A DNA stretch of 64,000 bases from Prorocentrum cordatum (taxonomy: Eukaryota > Sar > Dinophyceae > Prorocentrales > Prorocentraceae): positions 247,001 through 311,000 of the forward strand of contig CAUYUJ010015284.1 of the NCBI GenBank assembly GCA_963575745.1. Reading direction: 5' to 3'. Positions 1 to 10,784 of the stretch are shown here, piece by piece; within the stretch, counting starts at the first letter, position 1, and each line of letters starts with the position of its first letter. A program made the translations under genes and the position numbers. Under the pieces are notes generated by a model, which was given only the letters and a program-made list of their open reading frames with translations, had not been told where the DNA came from and made no database searches.

Positions 1-221
1 TTTTCCGACACCTCCGCACCTCCTGAATGATGTGGGTTTGTGAACGGTGGTTCGATGTGTGGCTGTTGAAGATGTCCCAGCGCGCATATTTTTTGATTCC
101 AAACGGAGCCGCGTGCAATTCCGTGCCCTCCGGTCTGGCCTTCACTGGACTGGACTGACTTGAGTTGCAGTGGCCTGAACTGAACAGACTGAACTGGCGG
201 GGCGCGTCTGACAACCGCATC

Positions 222-360
222 GGCAACAGCAACCGCAACCGCAACCGCAAATGTGCGGCACATTTCACCCCGCCCGCGGGGCACAACCGCAACCGCAACC
301 AGGGCGACACATTTGAACCCGCCCGCGGGCGCGCGCAACCACTCCCTCAACCGCAACCAG
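222..360. repeat. AACCGC-type simple repeat
   Basis: The hexamer-like unit AACCGC recurs in short runs, broken by two similar CCCGCCCGCGGG-containing spacers. It looks like a degenerate simple repeat. No coding signal was recognised. Confidence 0.7.
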
Positions 361-375
361 ATTTTTAGTCGCTTC

Positions 376-862
376 GCGTAACCCCACCAGCGCCATGGCA
401 AGCACCGAATTCCGAGACACTTTGTCCAGTGCACGTGCTCGAGCTCTCAGGACGCCGTCCACCGTCAGCTCCCCCCTTCAGCTTCGCGGCTGCTGTGTGA
501 GTGGGCCGGCCGGCCTGTGCCTGTTGTAGCTAATTCGCCTAGTTCGCGTCCCGGACTTTGCTCTTGCCGCCTGACCGTCGTTTCGCGGCCGCGACCGAAA
601 AAGTAACCCCACCAGCTTTGCTGCGCCTGTCTTGCTTTGCCGTTCTCCCACTGCCTAGCCGTGGCCCGGCTAGAGTTTGGACGCCTGTTGACCCGCTTCA
701 CGAGGCCGTTGACCAAAAATAGCCCCACCAGCTTGTTTGTTTCTTCTCGCTTTCTTTTTTCCGCTGCGCTAATTTAGGCCGCTGCTCATGCGCAATATCC
801 TGGACGCCGCCCGACCTGTCTTCGCCGCTGTCGCGATCAAAGAAGTAAACCCACCAGCCCAT
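376..862 (+). repeat. Degenerate repeat with a recurring CCCCACCAGC box
   Basis: Four copies of a box close to AAAAGTAACCCCACCAGC lie near positions 379, 600, 717 and 843. Three of them follow a GACC- or GATC-AAA stretch. The box is kept while the DNA between copies has drifted, so this is an old tandem duplication (unit about 120 bp) or a repeated short functional site. No gene was recognised. Confidence 0.55.
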
Positions 863-894
863 TCAGAGACGATGCCCAGAGGATTTGCCTCGAT

Positions 895-1620
895 CAGGGA
901 AGTGGGCAGCACACAGAGGAAGGTCCCTCTTGAAGCGCTCTTGGGACACTCTTGGGCGCAATTGGGGCCGTATTGGGGCTGTCTGGCCTGTTTTGCGCCT
1001 TGGGGGCCTCGTGGCGGTCCCAGGGGCCTTTTGGAGCGTCTCGGGGGCCTCGGGGAGCCTTTTTCGACCTCTTGGGGGTTTCGTGGGAGCCTCTTGGAGG
1101 CCTCTTGGGCGCCTCTTGGGGCTTCCTCGGCGCCTCACGGGGCCCTCTCGAGGCGCTCTTGGGGGCCTCGGGAGCGTTCTTGGGGCCAAACAGTAGGGGA
1201 GCTTCGATTAGCGCTGACACTCGGGAGCCCCAGCTGTCGCCTCTTGGGGCGTTTTTGTGTAGCGCTCTTGGGCGCGCTTGGGGCCGTACTGGGGCTCTTG
1301 AGCCTCTTTTGGAGCCCTCTCGGAGCCCTCTCGGGCCACCTTGGGGCCATCTTGAGGCCTTTCATGGCCATGGGAAGCGAAAAGGCGAGAAAACAACCCA
1401 CACATTGATATCCTCCAGGTTTTGAAATGAGTTCGGCCTCTCCGTGGCCCCCTTAGGGAGCTTTTTGGCCACTTGGAGCCGTCTTGGAACGGTCTTGGGA
1501 ACTCTTGGAGCATCTTGGGAGCCACCTTGAGGCATCTTGAGGTATCTTGAGCCATTTTGGAACTCACCTTTGGCTCCCCGAGGCGCTCTTAAAGCCATCT
1601 TGGGCCACCTTGACGCTCTG
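895..1620 (-). repeat. GC-rich CTTGGGG/CCTC low-complexity repeat
   Basis: Dense variants of GGGGCCTCTTGGGAGCC fill this stretch and leave all frames open without protein-like composition. Near 1360-1425 the reverse complement contains a box (ATCAATGT..., then TTTTCTCGCCTTTTCG) that also separates the repeat blocks at 12.6-13.8 kb. This block is therefore an inverted copy of the same higher-order repeat. Confidence 0.65.
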
Positions 1621-1799
1621 ACCGCTCGCCGCCCCCCCCGTCAAGGTCCAGGTGGGGGCAGGGGGAGCGGTCAAGACACCCTCCAGATAGCAAGCCGTCC
1701 AGCTCACTCCCACACGCCCCCCCGCACCCGAGCCTCAGCATGTTCAGTGGTCGTCTTTGGATGGGCAGCTACTGGGACCCAAAACCGAAACCGTGTACG

Positions 1800-1990
1800 C
1801 GACGCTGGGGCGATGTGCGCCACGCGTGCCAGGCGCGCCACGCGCGCCGAGCACCCCCAGGCACGCCTGGTGCGCCAGATGCGCCACGTGCTTCCGCATG
1901 CGCGCGATGTGCCGCATACACCAGCCGCGCCAGGTGCGTCACGTTCGGGGCACGCGCAGAGTGTGCCAGGTGCGCCTGCGCACGTGACAA
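1800..1990. repeat. CG-rich repeat of GTGCGCCAGG-like units
   Basis: Short units like GCGCCACGCGC and GTGCGCCAGG recur about every 12-20 bp, giving a strongly CG-dinucleotide-rich patch. No gene was seen here or in the following bases up to about 2400. Confidence 0.5.
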
Positions 1991-2534
1991 CACACATCGG
2001 GAAACATGCCAGCCCCCCCATCCATGTCGAAAACCAATGCCAATCATTGTGTCTGGTGGGCCTGCGCACAGCAGGCCATGCGCCACCACCCCCGCCGTCC
2101 CTGTAAACAGCCACTTGTTGGCAATGATCGCGGGGTGGCCGCGAATGGCTTAGATTTGGCCGCGAGTTGCATTTTGAATTGTGTTTTGTCAGAGACGGTG
2201 CCCCTGCGCACAACAGACGATATGTTGACACCCCCGCCGCCCCTGTCAAAAAAACAATACAACGTGTTCGCGGGCCACACGAACATGACTCCAGACTTTG
2301 CCCCGGAGTGTACTTTGTATGGTGTTTCCCATATCACGAGTGGGGTTTTTGTTATGAACACCCCTCTCCTTCTCTTTCTCCTCCTCCTCCTCCTCCTTCC
2401 TCCTTGTGTCGAGACGCCTCCTGGAGGGCCGTTTTCGGCAGCCCCCGCTGAAGGCGGAACAGTCGACATTTACATGTCCGGTCCGAGCGGGGCCCTGCGC
2501 CGACGGCTGCAGACGTCTGACCTCGCCAGGGCCC

Positions 2535-3594
2535 ATGCGGTGCAAAGTATTCGGCTACAGTGGGTGCAGCCTCGTGCAACCGAGGCGCCTTTTCGAGATC
2601 GCCACCTTCGGCCGCAACTACCCCGTCCACGCCCTCGTCGGCACGATGCTCCACGCGCAGCCTTCTGAGGCGGTGCGGCGCAAGCTTTGTGGGGACCACG
2701 AGTACCTGCACTTCGGCTACGGACGGGACCCTGTTCACGAATCGCCCGGCGGGCGTCAGCATCGGCTTGAAGAGGCGGGGCTTGGCGTCGAAGGTTCATC
2801 GCGTGGTGCGTGGGCCTGACGCTGCTGCGGGCCGCGCTGGGCTCGCTCGTGTCACCTCGGGCTCGGTGGACCTCACGATTCTGGTACTGCACTTCCCTCC
2901 TCCTGGCCCTCGCGGGGCCCAGGCCTCGTGGAGACGCACGATTGACGTGCTCATCGAGTGGATGAGCGTTCAGCTTGACGCCGCGCCTGAGAGGACGACG
3001 CCCATCATCTTCGCTGACTTGAACGACTCGTTCGCGGTTGATGACACGTCGGATTCTTTTCAGTGCATCGGCCCTTTCGTCCAGGATAGGATGGGGTACG
3101 CGGCTCGGTGTTTGCGCGAGCTGATGCATCGGCACTTCTTGGGATGTGCCACTACCTTCCACAAGCTGGCGTCGTCCTTCTACGGCGAGAAGAGTGTCTC
3201 TTGGATCCACCACTTCGCGGTCCCGCAGGGCGCCCTGACGTGCACCGAGAAGCTAGTCGCCATGACGACGGCTGCGCGATCGCTCCAGCTCTTCCCGAGC
3301 AAGGGCTCGCTGCGAGATCTCGCGTCCCTCCTGCTCGAGATCGAGGCGGGGGTGCCGAGCTTGCAGAGCGGCTTGGCGGCTACGGCGTGGAGCTTCAACG
3401 CCGTCGGGATGGCGCTGCAGACGCCTGGCTTCCGAGAGGATTTCTTGTCTGAGGTGAGCGCTGCCACGAGGACACGCGCCCCGGCCTTTCTTTGGCTTGT
3501 CGAGGCCGATCGCAGCGACGAGAGCTATGATGCACTGGTTTCGGTCCCGATGCCGCTCGCCAAAATCATTTCGGTCGTGCGCGACGTTGGCTGA
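2535..3594 (+). pseudogene. Endonuclease domain of non-LTR element (frameshifted)
   Basis: Known LINE endonucleases nick target DNA to prime reverse transcription. The start of the domain reads in the frame opened at 2535 (RLFEIATFGRNYPVHALVGT), then breaks near 2720 and continues in the next frame to 3594. Visible motifs are a TNRPAGVSIGL strand, LTILVLHFPPP, the catalytic-type ADLND (about 3010-3024) and SWIHHFAVP (about 3199-3225). The last corresponds to the usual S-x-I-D-H/Y motif with His in place of the catalytic Asp. The frameshift and the substitution both argue for a dead copy. Confidence 0.75.
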
Positions 3595-3802
3595 GCATCG
3601 CGCGGCTGTTCGTCATCTTCTTAGGCGGCGGGCTCGGCTTCGGGCGCAGTGCACGCCGCGCGTCTATTACGACATGCAGGTCCGTGACCGCACGAATCGC
3701 ATCAAGTGGGAGGTTCGGCGCTGGACGAGATCGCTGCGTCGCGCGTGGGGCGAGGGCGTACTTGAGGCTTGGAGGCGCCGTGATTTGTCTAAGGTCCAGT
3801 AG
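3560..3802 (+). pseudogene. Arg-rich linker between endonuclease and reverse transcriptase
   Basis: A basic segment (HRAAVRHLLRRRARLRAQ, then RTNRIKWEVRRWTRSLRRA) continues the element one frame away from the endonuclease, and ends at a TAG just after DLSKVQ. Such basic linkers precede the reverse transcriptase in related elements. The frame change near 3590 and the stop at 3800 mark decay. Confidence 0.55.
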
Positions 3803-4389
3803 TTTTGTCGCCGACTGTTTGGTTCGGGCCTGGGGCCAGAGCGTCGCAACTATTCGTCTGTGCGCCGCCACCGCGCATCGGCCGATGAACTCGCGCGTGC
3901 CCCGGGCCTTCCCGGCAACCGAGGTGGGCTGCAGGCGACCCAGGTCTCTCTCGACAGTTCTCCGCAAGAACGGGCCTCGCTGGCCCCGCGAGGCATGTCT
4001 GCGAGGGGCCCGGCGGAGGCTAGGGGGCGGCGGGATCTTCGCAGGGCCTCGTGGGCGCTGCGCCGTTTGACTCGCCGTCGCTCGACCCCCCCACCCCGGT
4101 CATTGCCAGGCGAGATATGGCTCATGCTGTTGAAGCCAAAGCATTGCAGCCGCCCTCGCCCCACCCCCTTCGGCCTCGGTGCCAAGCCCGGCCCCCCCGA
4201 TGCGGGGCGCGCCGTTGCTGGCCCGGGGAGTCTCGCCACGTGCTGGAGGGTTTCTGGGAGGTCCCCGACGCGCCTTGGTTCTCGATGGGCTGGCAGACTT
4301 CGAAGCCAGACGGGGGCGCGCGTTATTTGCGTGGCCTCTGCTTTTTTTTTCCCCCCAGGGCGATCTCCCGAGGCGCCCGCCGCCCTGTC

Positions 4390-5768
4390 CTCCGCGAAGC
4401 GCCGGGCGAGTTTGACCACGGTTGCATGCCCCATCGCAGGAGAGAGAACGCCGCTCTCGGAGTGCACCTGTTGTCCGAGCGTTTTCGCGCTGCACGCGCG
4501 TGGCGCGTGGCGGTCTGCGTTGATCTGAAGAACGCGTTTGGATGTTGCGCGCGCAGCCGGAGGGGTTGCACGATCATCTTCCTTCGGTGGATGCCGATCT
4601 GCTCGCCGACAGGCGCGCCGCCCACATTCTGCGCATAGATGGATTTGATTAACGCACCGCTCTCCACCTCCAAAGCGGGGCCCTCATGGGAGATCCGAGT
4701 GCCCCCGACGAGTTTCCGGTAGACTTTGCTCGGCCGTTACAGGAGTGGCTGGAAGAGAGGACCCCATGTTTGCTGCTCCTTGTTCGCTGTTCGACGTCGA
4801 TGTGTGCGGAGGCCTCTTTACATGCGGGGGCGACCTGGCTTATGTTTTGCCCGTGGCTTCTGGGGCCCTGGCGGAAGCTGTTGCGCGCGCCCAGGCCTCG
4901 CAGGCCCCCCATCGGGGCCCAGTTCGAAGCATTTGGCTACCGCCAGAACACAAACAAAAAGCACGCATTCGCCCCTCGCCTCTGCGGGTATAACGCCAAA
5001 CGCAAGTATTATTCGGCTGAGGTTGGTGGTGCTAGAGTCGCCCCATGCACGCGTGATCTTGGCCCTCAGTTTTTTTTTTGCCAGCGGGGGGCGTTCTCGC
5101 ATCAGATGCCTTCGAGTGAACGAGCGGCCAACAGAGGACGGCTTCCCTTTCGAAATTTGTGGCCTTCGGGGGCCCCCTTCAAGGCGAAGAGATTCGTATT
5201 CATACATGCCGTGCAGGGTGCGCTGCTGTCTGGCCTCATCCCTCATCTCCTCGCGGAAGCTCAGGAGGTCCAATTAGACCTTGCGCAGCTAGGTGAAATT
5301 CGCTGTATGGCGGGTGCAATGCGTGATCAGTCGGGGGCCCGCCCTCAGTCATATGACTCCCGTGGAGTTCGGCTGTGGATGAACCTCGTTCCGACCCGCG
5401 TTGAGCCCCTCATCCAGAGGCTCAGGTGGTACCAGTCGATTGTGCGCTGGCCAGAAGACCACCAGCAGGTCATCGCCCCTCTGTTCGGTAAGTTCGGCTT
5501 CGAGGACCGCCCCGCAGTTTCGGGGGGCCGCCTGGCCCCTCGCGCCAACGCTTTCGCCATCCGCTTTGTCACGGACGCTTGCCCGCTCAAGTTGCCCACC
5601 AACTTTGAGGATTGGCCGCCTTTTTGTTCTCTCTTCTTCGGGGGGGGGGGGGTCTGCGCGACCTGTTCCACGGCGATTACCTCGAGCACTTGTTTCTCTC
5701 GGCTGACGCTTCGGCCCTCCGGGCGATTTGGCAGTCCGGCAACGCCGAACTCGACGCGATTGATTTAG
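4390..5768 (+). pseudogene. Reverse transcriptase and thumb region of non-LTR element (frameshifted)
   Basis: Palm motif A is seen as VCVDLKNAF (about 4513-4539), with the catalytic Asp kept. Motif B is GALMGDPSAPDEF (about 4675-4713), in another frame. The motif C area (FTCGGDLAYVLPV) sits in a third frame and lacks a clear YADD. Then come GYRQNTNKK and an RTE/L1-like C-terminal region with RIQRLRWYQSIVRWPEDHQQ-like text. At least three frame changes exclude a functional enzyme. The order and spacing of motifs make the family call firm even though each motif is imperfect. Confidence 0.75.
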
Positions 5769-5814
5769 GGCGCCCCCTGGGGGGCTTACCAGAAAAATCC
5801 GATCTTATCAGTTG

Positions 5815-6490
5815 TTCCGGATTTCCTGGGCCCTGATGGCTGCGCCCTTGCGTGCGATTGCACTGCCGACGGCGGCGACGTTTGCGACGCTAAGTTCCTC
5901 GCGCGCGCCGCGCTCATCGCGTGCAGGACGCGCGCCATAGCGGGGTCGCACGGGGACTTCTCGTACTATGCCAGGTGTGTGGTTACCAGCGAGTGCCCTG
6001 CTGGTCGTTCGTCGTTCGCTTTCCAGAAGACTGCCGAGGCCCATCTATTCCGCGCGTTCCGTCGGGGGTTTTGCGCTTCCGAGTCGGCTCATGCTGCGTG
6101 CCCAGTGGTGTCCCCAAGCTTGTCTGCCCGGCCTGCAAGTTCGACGCCTTCGCCGATTTGGCTCAGCTCCAGTCGCATGCGCGCGGGCAACACTTCCCAT
6201 TCGCCCTTGTTCGAGCTCTTGAGTGCGATGGCGGCTCCGAAGTGGCGCCTCCCCGAGCGGGCTGCCGACGGCGAGGCCGCGGGCGCCCCTGCCCTCGGAA
6301 AAGGCCAAGCCACCCCCGCCCAGGCAGGGCGGAGGCGCAGTCGCGGGGTCTGGGGGGGGCGAGCGCCGCCGCAGCCAGCGGCCAGCAGGAGAACGCCGCT
6401 CAAGACAAAGGAGACAAGAATAATCGCAACCGCCACCTGGGCAAGGTCACGGACGCGCGGCCGCATGCGAAGAAAGCCTCGCTGGCAGGG
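5815..6490 (+). pseudogene. C-terminal zinc-finger region of non-LTR element
   Basis: One frame contains a Cys-x2-Cys...His-x4-His finger, CPACKFDAFADLAQLQSHAR (about 6124-6190). It is preceded by a second Cys-rich stretch around 5960-6010 (YARCVVTSECP) in another frame. C-terminal fingers are typical of non-LTR ORF2 proteins and probably help bind template. The end of the element is not defined; after about 6490 the text turns into unrecognised Arg/Pro-rich frames. Confidence 0.6.
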
Positions 6491-7380
6491 TGGCGCTGAC
6501 GGATGTCGCAGGACAAGCGGGCCCGAAAGGAAAAGACGTGGGCGGGCTGCTGGCTGGGTTCACTGCTCGCGACAGCAGCCCCAGCCCCCGCCCTGCCTTC
6601 TCGGCGACCGATGGGTCGCGGAGGCGGAGATCCCCGCCCGGGCTCGGCTGGAATCCCTGGCGGGGGCGGGGGCTGGAGCTGCAGCTGGGTCGGCCCGGCC
6701 GTGGCCACTCTCCGCCCGCTCAGCGCGGCAGTCCTCGAGCTCGTCGATCCGGGGCCCCCCATAGTCGATCTCCCATGGGCATGGCCCTTTGTGGTGTCTA
6801 CTCTGGCGGCCGAGGGCGATCTCGACGCCGCGGCAGTGGTCGATGGCCTTGCTGTCTCGCCCAGCTGCTGCCTGAGTAGCCCCGCCGCGTGGGTGCGCTC
6901 GACCTTCTCGTGCTGGTTCGGGCTCCTTCTGGCCGCGATCCTCGTGGGGCTCATCGTGATGCGCTCTTGTTGCTTGTGCAGGCCGTATAGTATTATTCGG
7001 TTGTGCTGGATGATGTCGTCGCACTTCGCGCTGACCTGGTCCGCCTCCGCGCTCGGCTGGTTCCTGGATCGCCACCTCTTCCACATCCATCGCCGCCTCC
7101 TGCGCTGGGGAGTGGGGCTCGGCCGCCGCGGCCACCGCCCAGGCTGTTGGGCTGCGCGGCTGCGCCATGCCTATTGGCCGCGGTGTCGGTAGTAGCTCCA
7201 GCTGTGGCCCCGCGCGTGGGGCGATGCCGTAAACTGGGCGCCGGCGGCGAACCGTCATACTGGTTACCGCCGGGGAGGGGCCTCGCAGAACTCCGCAGCC
7301 AGCCGCAGCCGCGCAGCCGCAGAGCCGCAGAGCCGCAGCCGCAGCCGCAGACGTCTATTCTACAATAGAGAAGATGATCA
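6491..7380. other. GC-rich stretch without a recognised gene
   Basis: Long open frames exist on both strands, but they overlap each other and show no motif. The minus-strand frame (7258 to 6560) is rich in Arg, Glu and Pro and could be a relic of a retroelement ORF1, which I cannot support further. A GCCGCAGA-type simple repeat lies at about 7295-7350. Confidence 0.4.
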
Positions 7381-7689
7381 AACAATCTTTTGCTTTCCGG
7401 TTACTATCAGAGTTCTAGACAGATTTCGATTCTCTCAGGCGTTCCATTCGAATCATTCATCATCCATCTGCGGGAGAAATCAGTTTGAGTCTTGGCAACG
7501 GCCTATGGTTCGCAGTTCAGTTCGTTATGCCAGCCTGCTCGACCTCTTAAATGAAGTATAGGGTCACTTGTTCTTTCATCTGACATTTTAGCGTTCTAAA
7601 CTGATGCGGCCCCCTGCCTGCAGCTAGAATCATATATCATATGCCTATAGTAGTTTCAACGCTCATGATGGCATGTAGCTCATGATATC

Positions 7690-8560
7690 GTCTGCTAACC
7701 TGCGTAACTTCAGACAGACAAGTCAGACAGAAAAGTGATATGATGAATCGTGTTCCGAATCATTCTGAATATCAGGCATGATTTCGGCTCCCGCCGTGTA
7801 CAGCTGCATTCAGTTAACATTCAGGCGTGGCAGAGATCACCTAGATATCGTTTGTGGCTCACGCTATTTTCTGCTAGCCTACCCGACATTTGTTTTAACC
7901 GAAGCCCTATGATTGATAGTACTCCGAATGTTCTTAGATATAGGGGACGATTCGGGTTCCTGCTTGCTGGTGCCTGATGTTTTCGATTCGTTAGCTGCCA
8001 CTATCAACTTGAGCCTCACGATGGCTTGTCGGTATCAGAAGAAATGGTCATATGATAGCACTATGCCGACGAATTCTAGATATCACAAACGATGTCGATT
8101 CCTATCCCATGCTGTTTGATTCATGCCACATTCCGCTGCGGCATACATGGTTTTGAACATTGGCGATGACCTTTGGGCTCACGCTATCTTATGCGAACCT
8201 ACCTGGCGACAAAAAGTGCGAATCCATTTATACATTCTATTGTTCAGTAGCGATTTTGGCTTCCTGGTGCACACAGCTGGATTAGTGCATCGTTTTCCGC
8301 TGCAGCAGCGATTCCCTTGAGCTCTGGCGATGGCTTGTGGCTGATGCTACCCTCGGTTAATCTACCCTACATCCGAAAACATAGTAACATGATGAATAGT
8401 TGTTCGGCTGCTTCTAAATATTCGAGAACGATTACGGGTTCCTGCTGCACGTTTCTTGATTCAGTTTCATCATCTCGCTTCGCCGCGAAGAGAGCTTCAG
8501 CCAATGGCCGGTGGCTTGAGGATCACCCTCTTTTCTGTTAGTACACGCGACATAAGGAAG
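7690..8560 (+). repeat. Degenerate tandem repeat, unit about 165 bp
   Basis: Base composition drops to near 45-50% GC. A box like GGCTCACGCTAT recurs near 7855, 8025, 8179, 8339 and 8511. A second box like ACGATTCGGGTTCCTGCTG recurs near 7780, 7945, 8090, 8250 and 8425, always at the same phase. Spacing is 150-175 bp. The copies are strongly diverged and all in one orientation. No reading frame is conserved, so this is a satellite-like relic, not a protein repeat. Confidence 0.65.
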
Positions 8561-9268
8561 CACAGCGCTTCAGCGACCATCCCTCCATGGCTGCGGGGCG
8601 CGAGGACGGGACGATGGTGTAAGAGGTTGCTCCGCACAATGTGCGCAATGAAAGGGTAACAACAAATGGTTCTTGAACGTGTTGCGTCACATGGTCGAAG
8701 AGATGCGGTACATTGTCACATTCCTCCCTACACTGGTTGCGCATCAGGTAGTCCAGCACACTGGAGTCTGTAGTAAGTATGCTCCCTGTCCCCCTGCAAA
8801 CATTTGTTTCAAACTGAAATGGAAAGTACGATGTGCCTACACGCTCTGTACGCGCAGAGACGCGAGTATAGAAAACACACCTGCACCAAGGGCATTGTTG
8901 CTTCGTCACAGTGGCAACATCAGCGTACTGAAGTTGACCATGTTCCCTCCCCTGTGTCGTCCGCTGGGGTAGGATGAGCTGCTTTGGGGATGGGAACTTG
9001 GCTCTTCACACAGTTCCCCCAGTCAGCCGAAGGTTGCAGACGTAGGCCGTTTCCTCCTCGTCCGGTGGGGTCTGGGGTGTTGGTACCTCGGCAGGGGGGC
9101 TCCCATCAAGGCGGCGAAATGGCGGCAGCAAAGTACTGCGTACGCAGCTCTGTGACATCCAATCGTATGAAATCTTCCCGTGCCCTTCCTGGCATAAGCG
9201 CAGATGTGTACCTACCCCGCAGTGTGTCCAATAAGTCTTGTCCACTGTCAATGTTCTGCCACGCAAGC
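8561..9268. other. AT-richer stretch without a recognised gene
   Basis: No protein motif, RNA gene or repeat was recognised. A minus-strand frame of 123 codons (8909 to 8538) is open but has no recognisable content. Confidence 0.4.
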
Positions 9269-9764
9269 ATTACCCCAGTGCGACCCTACCTAGAAGTTGG
9301 AGCCCCTAGGAAAGCAGCAATAGTTGCTATGTTATGCTATGATATGATTTGCCTTTGCTTTGCTGCTATGCTTTGCTATGCTATGCTGCGCTGTGCTATG
9401 CAGTGCTGTGCTGTGCTGCGCTATGCTATGCTGTGCTATGCTACGCTATGCTATGCTATGCTGGGCTATGCTATTTCATGCTGTGCTACGCTATGCTATG
9501 CTGTGCTCTGCTATGCTATGCTAAAGCTCAGCGAAGCTAAGATGAAGGTAAGCTAAGCTAAGATACACCTGAGCTGAGATGAAGCTAAGCTACGCTAAGA
9601 TGAAATATGCTAAGCTAAGATGAGATAAGCAACGCTAAGCTAAGGGGACGTAACTGGGGGAACCGCGGGGCGGATGCCGGGGGAACCGCCCGGGGCGGTT
9701 TACACTGCCCGGCCCTTTCAGCCAAGAGGGTAAGAACCCTTCTAGGCAGAGCCTAGGTAGGGAA
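9269..9764 (+). mobile_element. Foldback-like element, copy a (plus orientation)
   Basis: The copy opens with CATTACCCCAGTGCG, then CCCTACCTAG (9284-9293), then about 200 bp of TGCTA pentamers, then AGCTAAGATGA-type repeats. It closes with a GC-rich block (GGGGGAACCGCGGGGCGG) and CCTAGGTAGGG (9752-9762). The ends are imperfect inverted repeats of each other. There is no coding sequence, so movement would need a transposase from elsewhere. Three more copies follow within 1.5 kb. Confidence 0.7.
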
Positions 9765-10071
9765 TAATATGCCTCCCGAAATTTCGATGCCCATGGATTG
9801 ATGTCGGCAGCCGTCCCCAGAGTACCATATTGCAGGACAGTCGGACTCGATTCGCACCCCAATTGCCCAAACATGGCCCCGACACACATTTACGTGCAGA
9901 GAGGTATTCCGTTTATTGTTGGTACCGTCGCAATCGCCGTACCCATATATCTGATTTCGATGGGACCATGTGTAGAAACGCCCAGACTGCCGTAGTCGTC
10001 TTTGACGTGTATTTTGCCACACCGTGCACGCGTGCACGCAATTCCCCGCATCAATTTCCGATCAAGTTTCA
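9765..10071. other. Unique spacer between foldback copies
   Basis: Non-repetitive sequence of ordinary composition separates copy a from the next. No gene was recognised. Confidence 0.4.
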
Positions 10072-10170
10072 GCATTACCCCAGTGCGACCCTACCTAGAA
10101 GTTGGAGCCCCTAGGAAACCAGCATTAGTTGCTATGCTATGCTATGCTTTGCCTTTGCTTTGCTGCTATT
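10072..10170 (+). mobile_element. Foldback-like element, copy b (left end only)
   Basis: It starts exactly as copy a (CATTACCCCAGTGCG, then CCCTACCTAG at 10089-10098, then GTTGGAGCCCCTAGGAAA). After about 80 bp it is cut short where the inverted copy c begins at 10171. This suggests copy c inserted into, or recombined with, the interior of copy b. Confidence 0.65.
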
Positions 10171-10784
10171 CCCTACCTAGGCTCTGCCTAGAAGGGTTCT
10201 TACTTGATTAGCTTAACGGGGCCGGGTAGTGCAAAACGCCCCGGGCAGTTCCCCCGGCATCCGCCCCGCGGTTCCCCCAGAGACGTTCCTTTAGTTTAGC
10301 GTTGCTTATCTCATCTTAGCTTAGCTTATTTCATCTTAGCTTAGCTGAGCTTCATCTTAGATCATGTTATATTAGCTTACCTTACCTTCATCTTAGCTTC
10401 GCCGAGCTTTAGCATAGCAGAGCACAGCATAGCATAGCGAGGCATAGCACAGCGCAGCACAGCACATCATAGCAAAGCCCAGCATAGCACAGCACAGCGC
10501 AGCATAGCATATCATAGCATAGCTTATAATAGCGCAGCATAGCATAGCATAGCATAGCATAGCATAGCGCAGCAAAGCATATCATAGCATATCAGATCAT
10601 ACAATATAATAGCATAGCATAGCATATCATAGCATAGCATAGCATAGCGTAGCATAGCCACTAAAGTATAGCATAGCGTGGCATAGCGTAGCATAGCATG
10701 GCATATCATAGCATAACATAGCATAGCAACTAATGCTGCTTTCCTAGGAATGACAACTTCTAGGTAGGGCCGCACTGGGGTAAT
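10171..10784 (-). mobile_element. Foldback-like element, copy c (inverted, complete)
   Basis: The right-end sequence comes first (CCCTACCTAGGCTCTGCC at 10171). Then follow the reversed GC-rich block, reversed AGCTAAG repeats, about 330 bp of TAGCA pentamers, and the left end as CTTCTAGGTAGGG (10757-10769) followed by CGCACTGGGGTAATG. It is the mirror of copy a with its own point changes. Confidence 0.7.

Larger units (their letters stand above)
2409..6490 (+). mobile_element. Decayed non-LTR (LINE-like) retrotransposon
   Basis: In one orientation and in the expected order the stretch shows an apurinic-type endonuclease segment, a linker, reverse transcriptase palm motifs, a C-terminal region and a C2H2-type finger, at about the usual size of a LINE ORF2. 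The pieces lie in different frames, with breaks near 2720, 3590, 4540-4680, 4790 and 4930, so no intact protein can be made. No poly-A tail or target-site duplication was identified, and the 5' end is uncertain. The match to dinoflagellate LINEs is from memory of the family. Confidence 0.8.
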
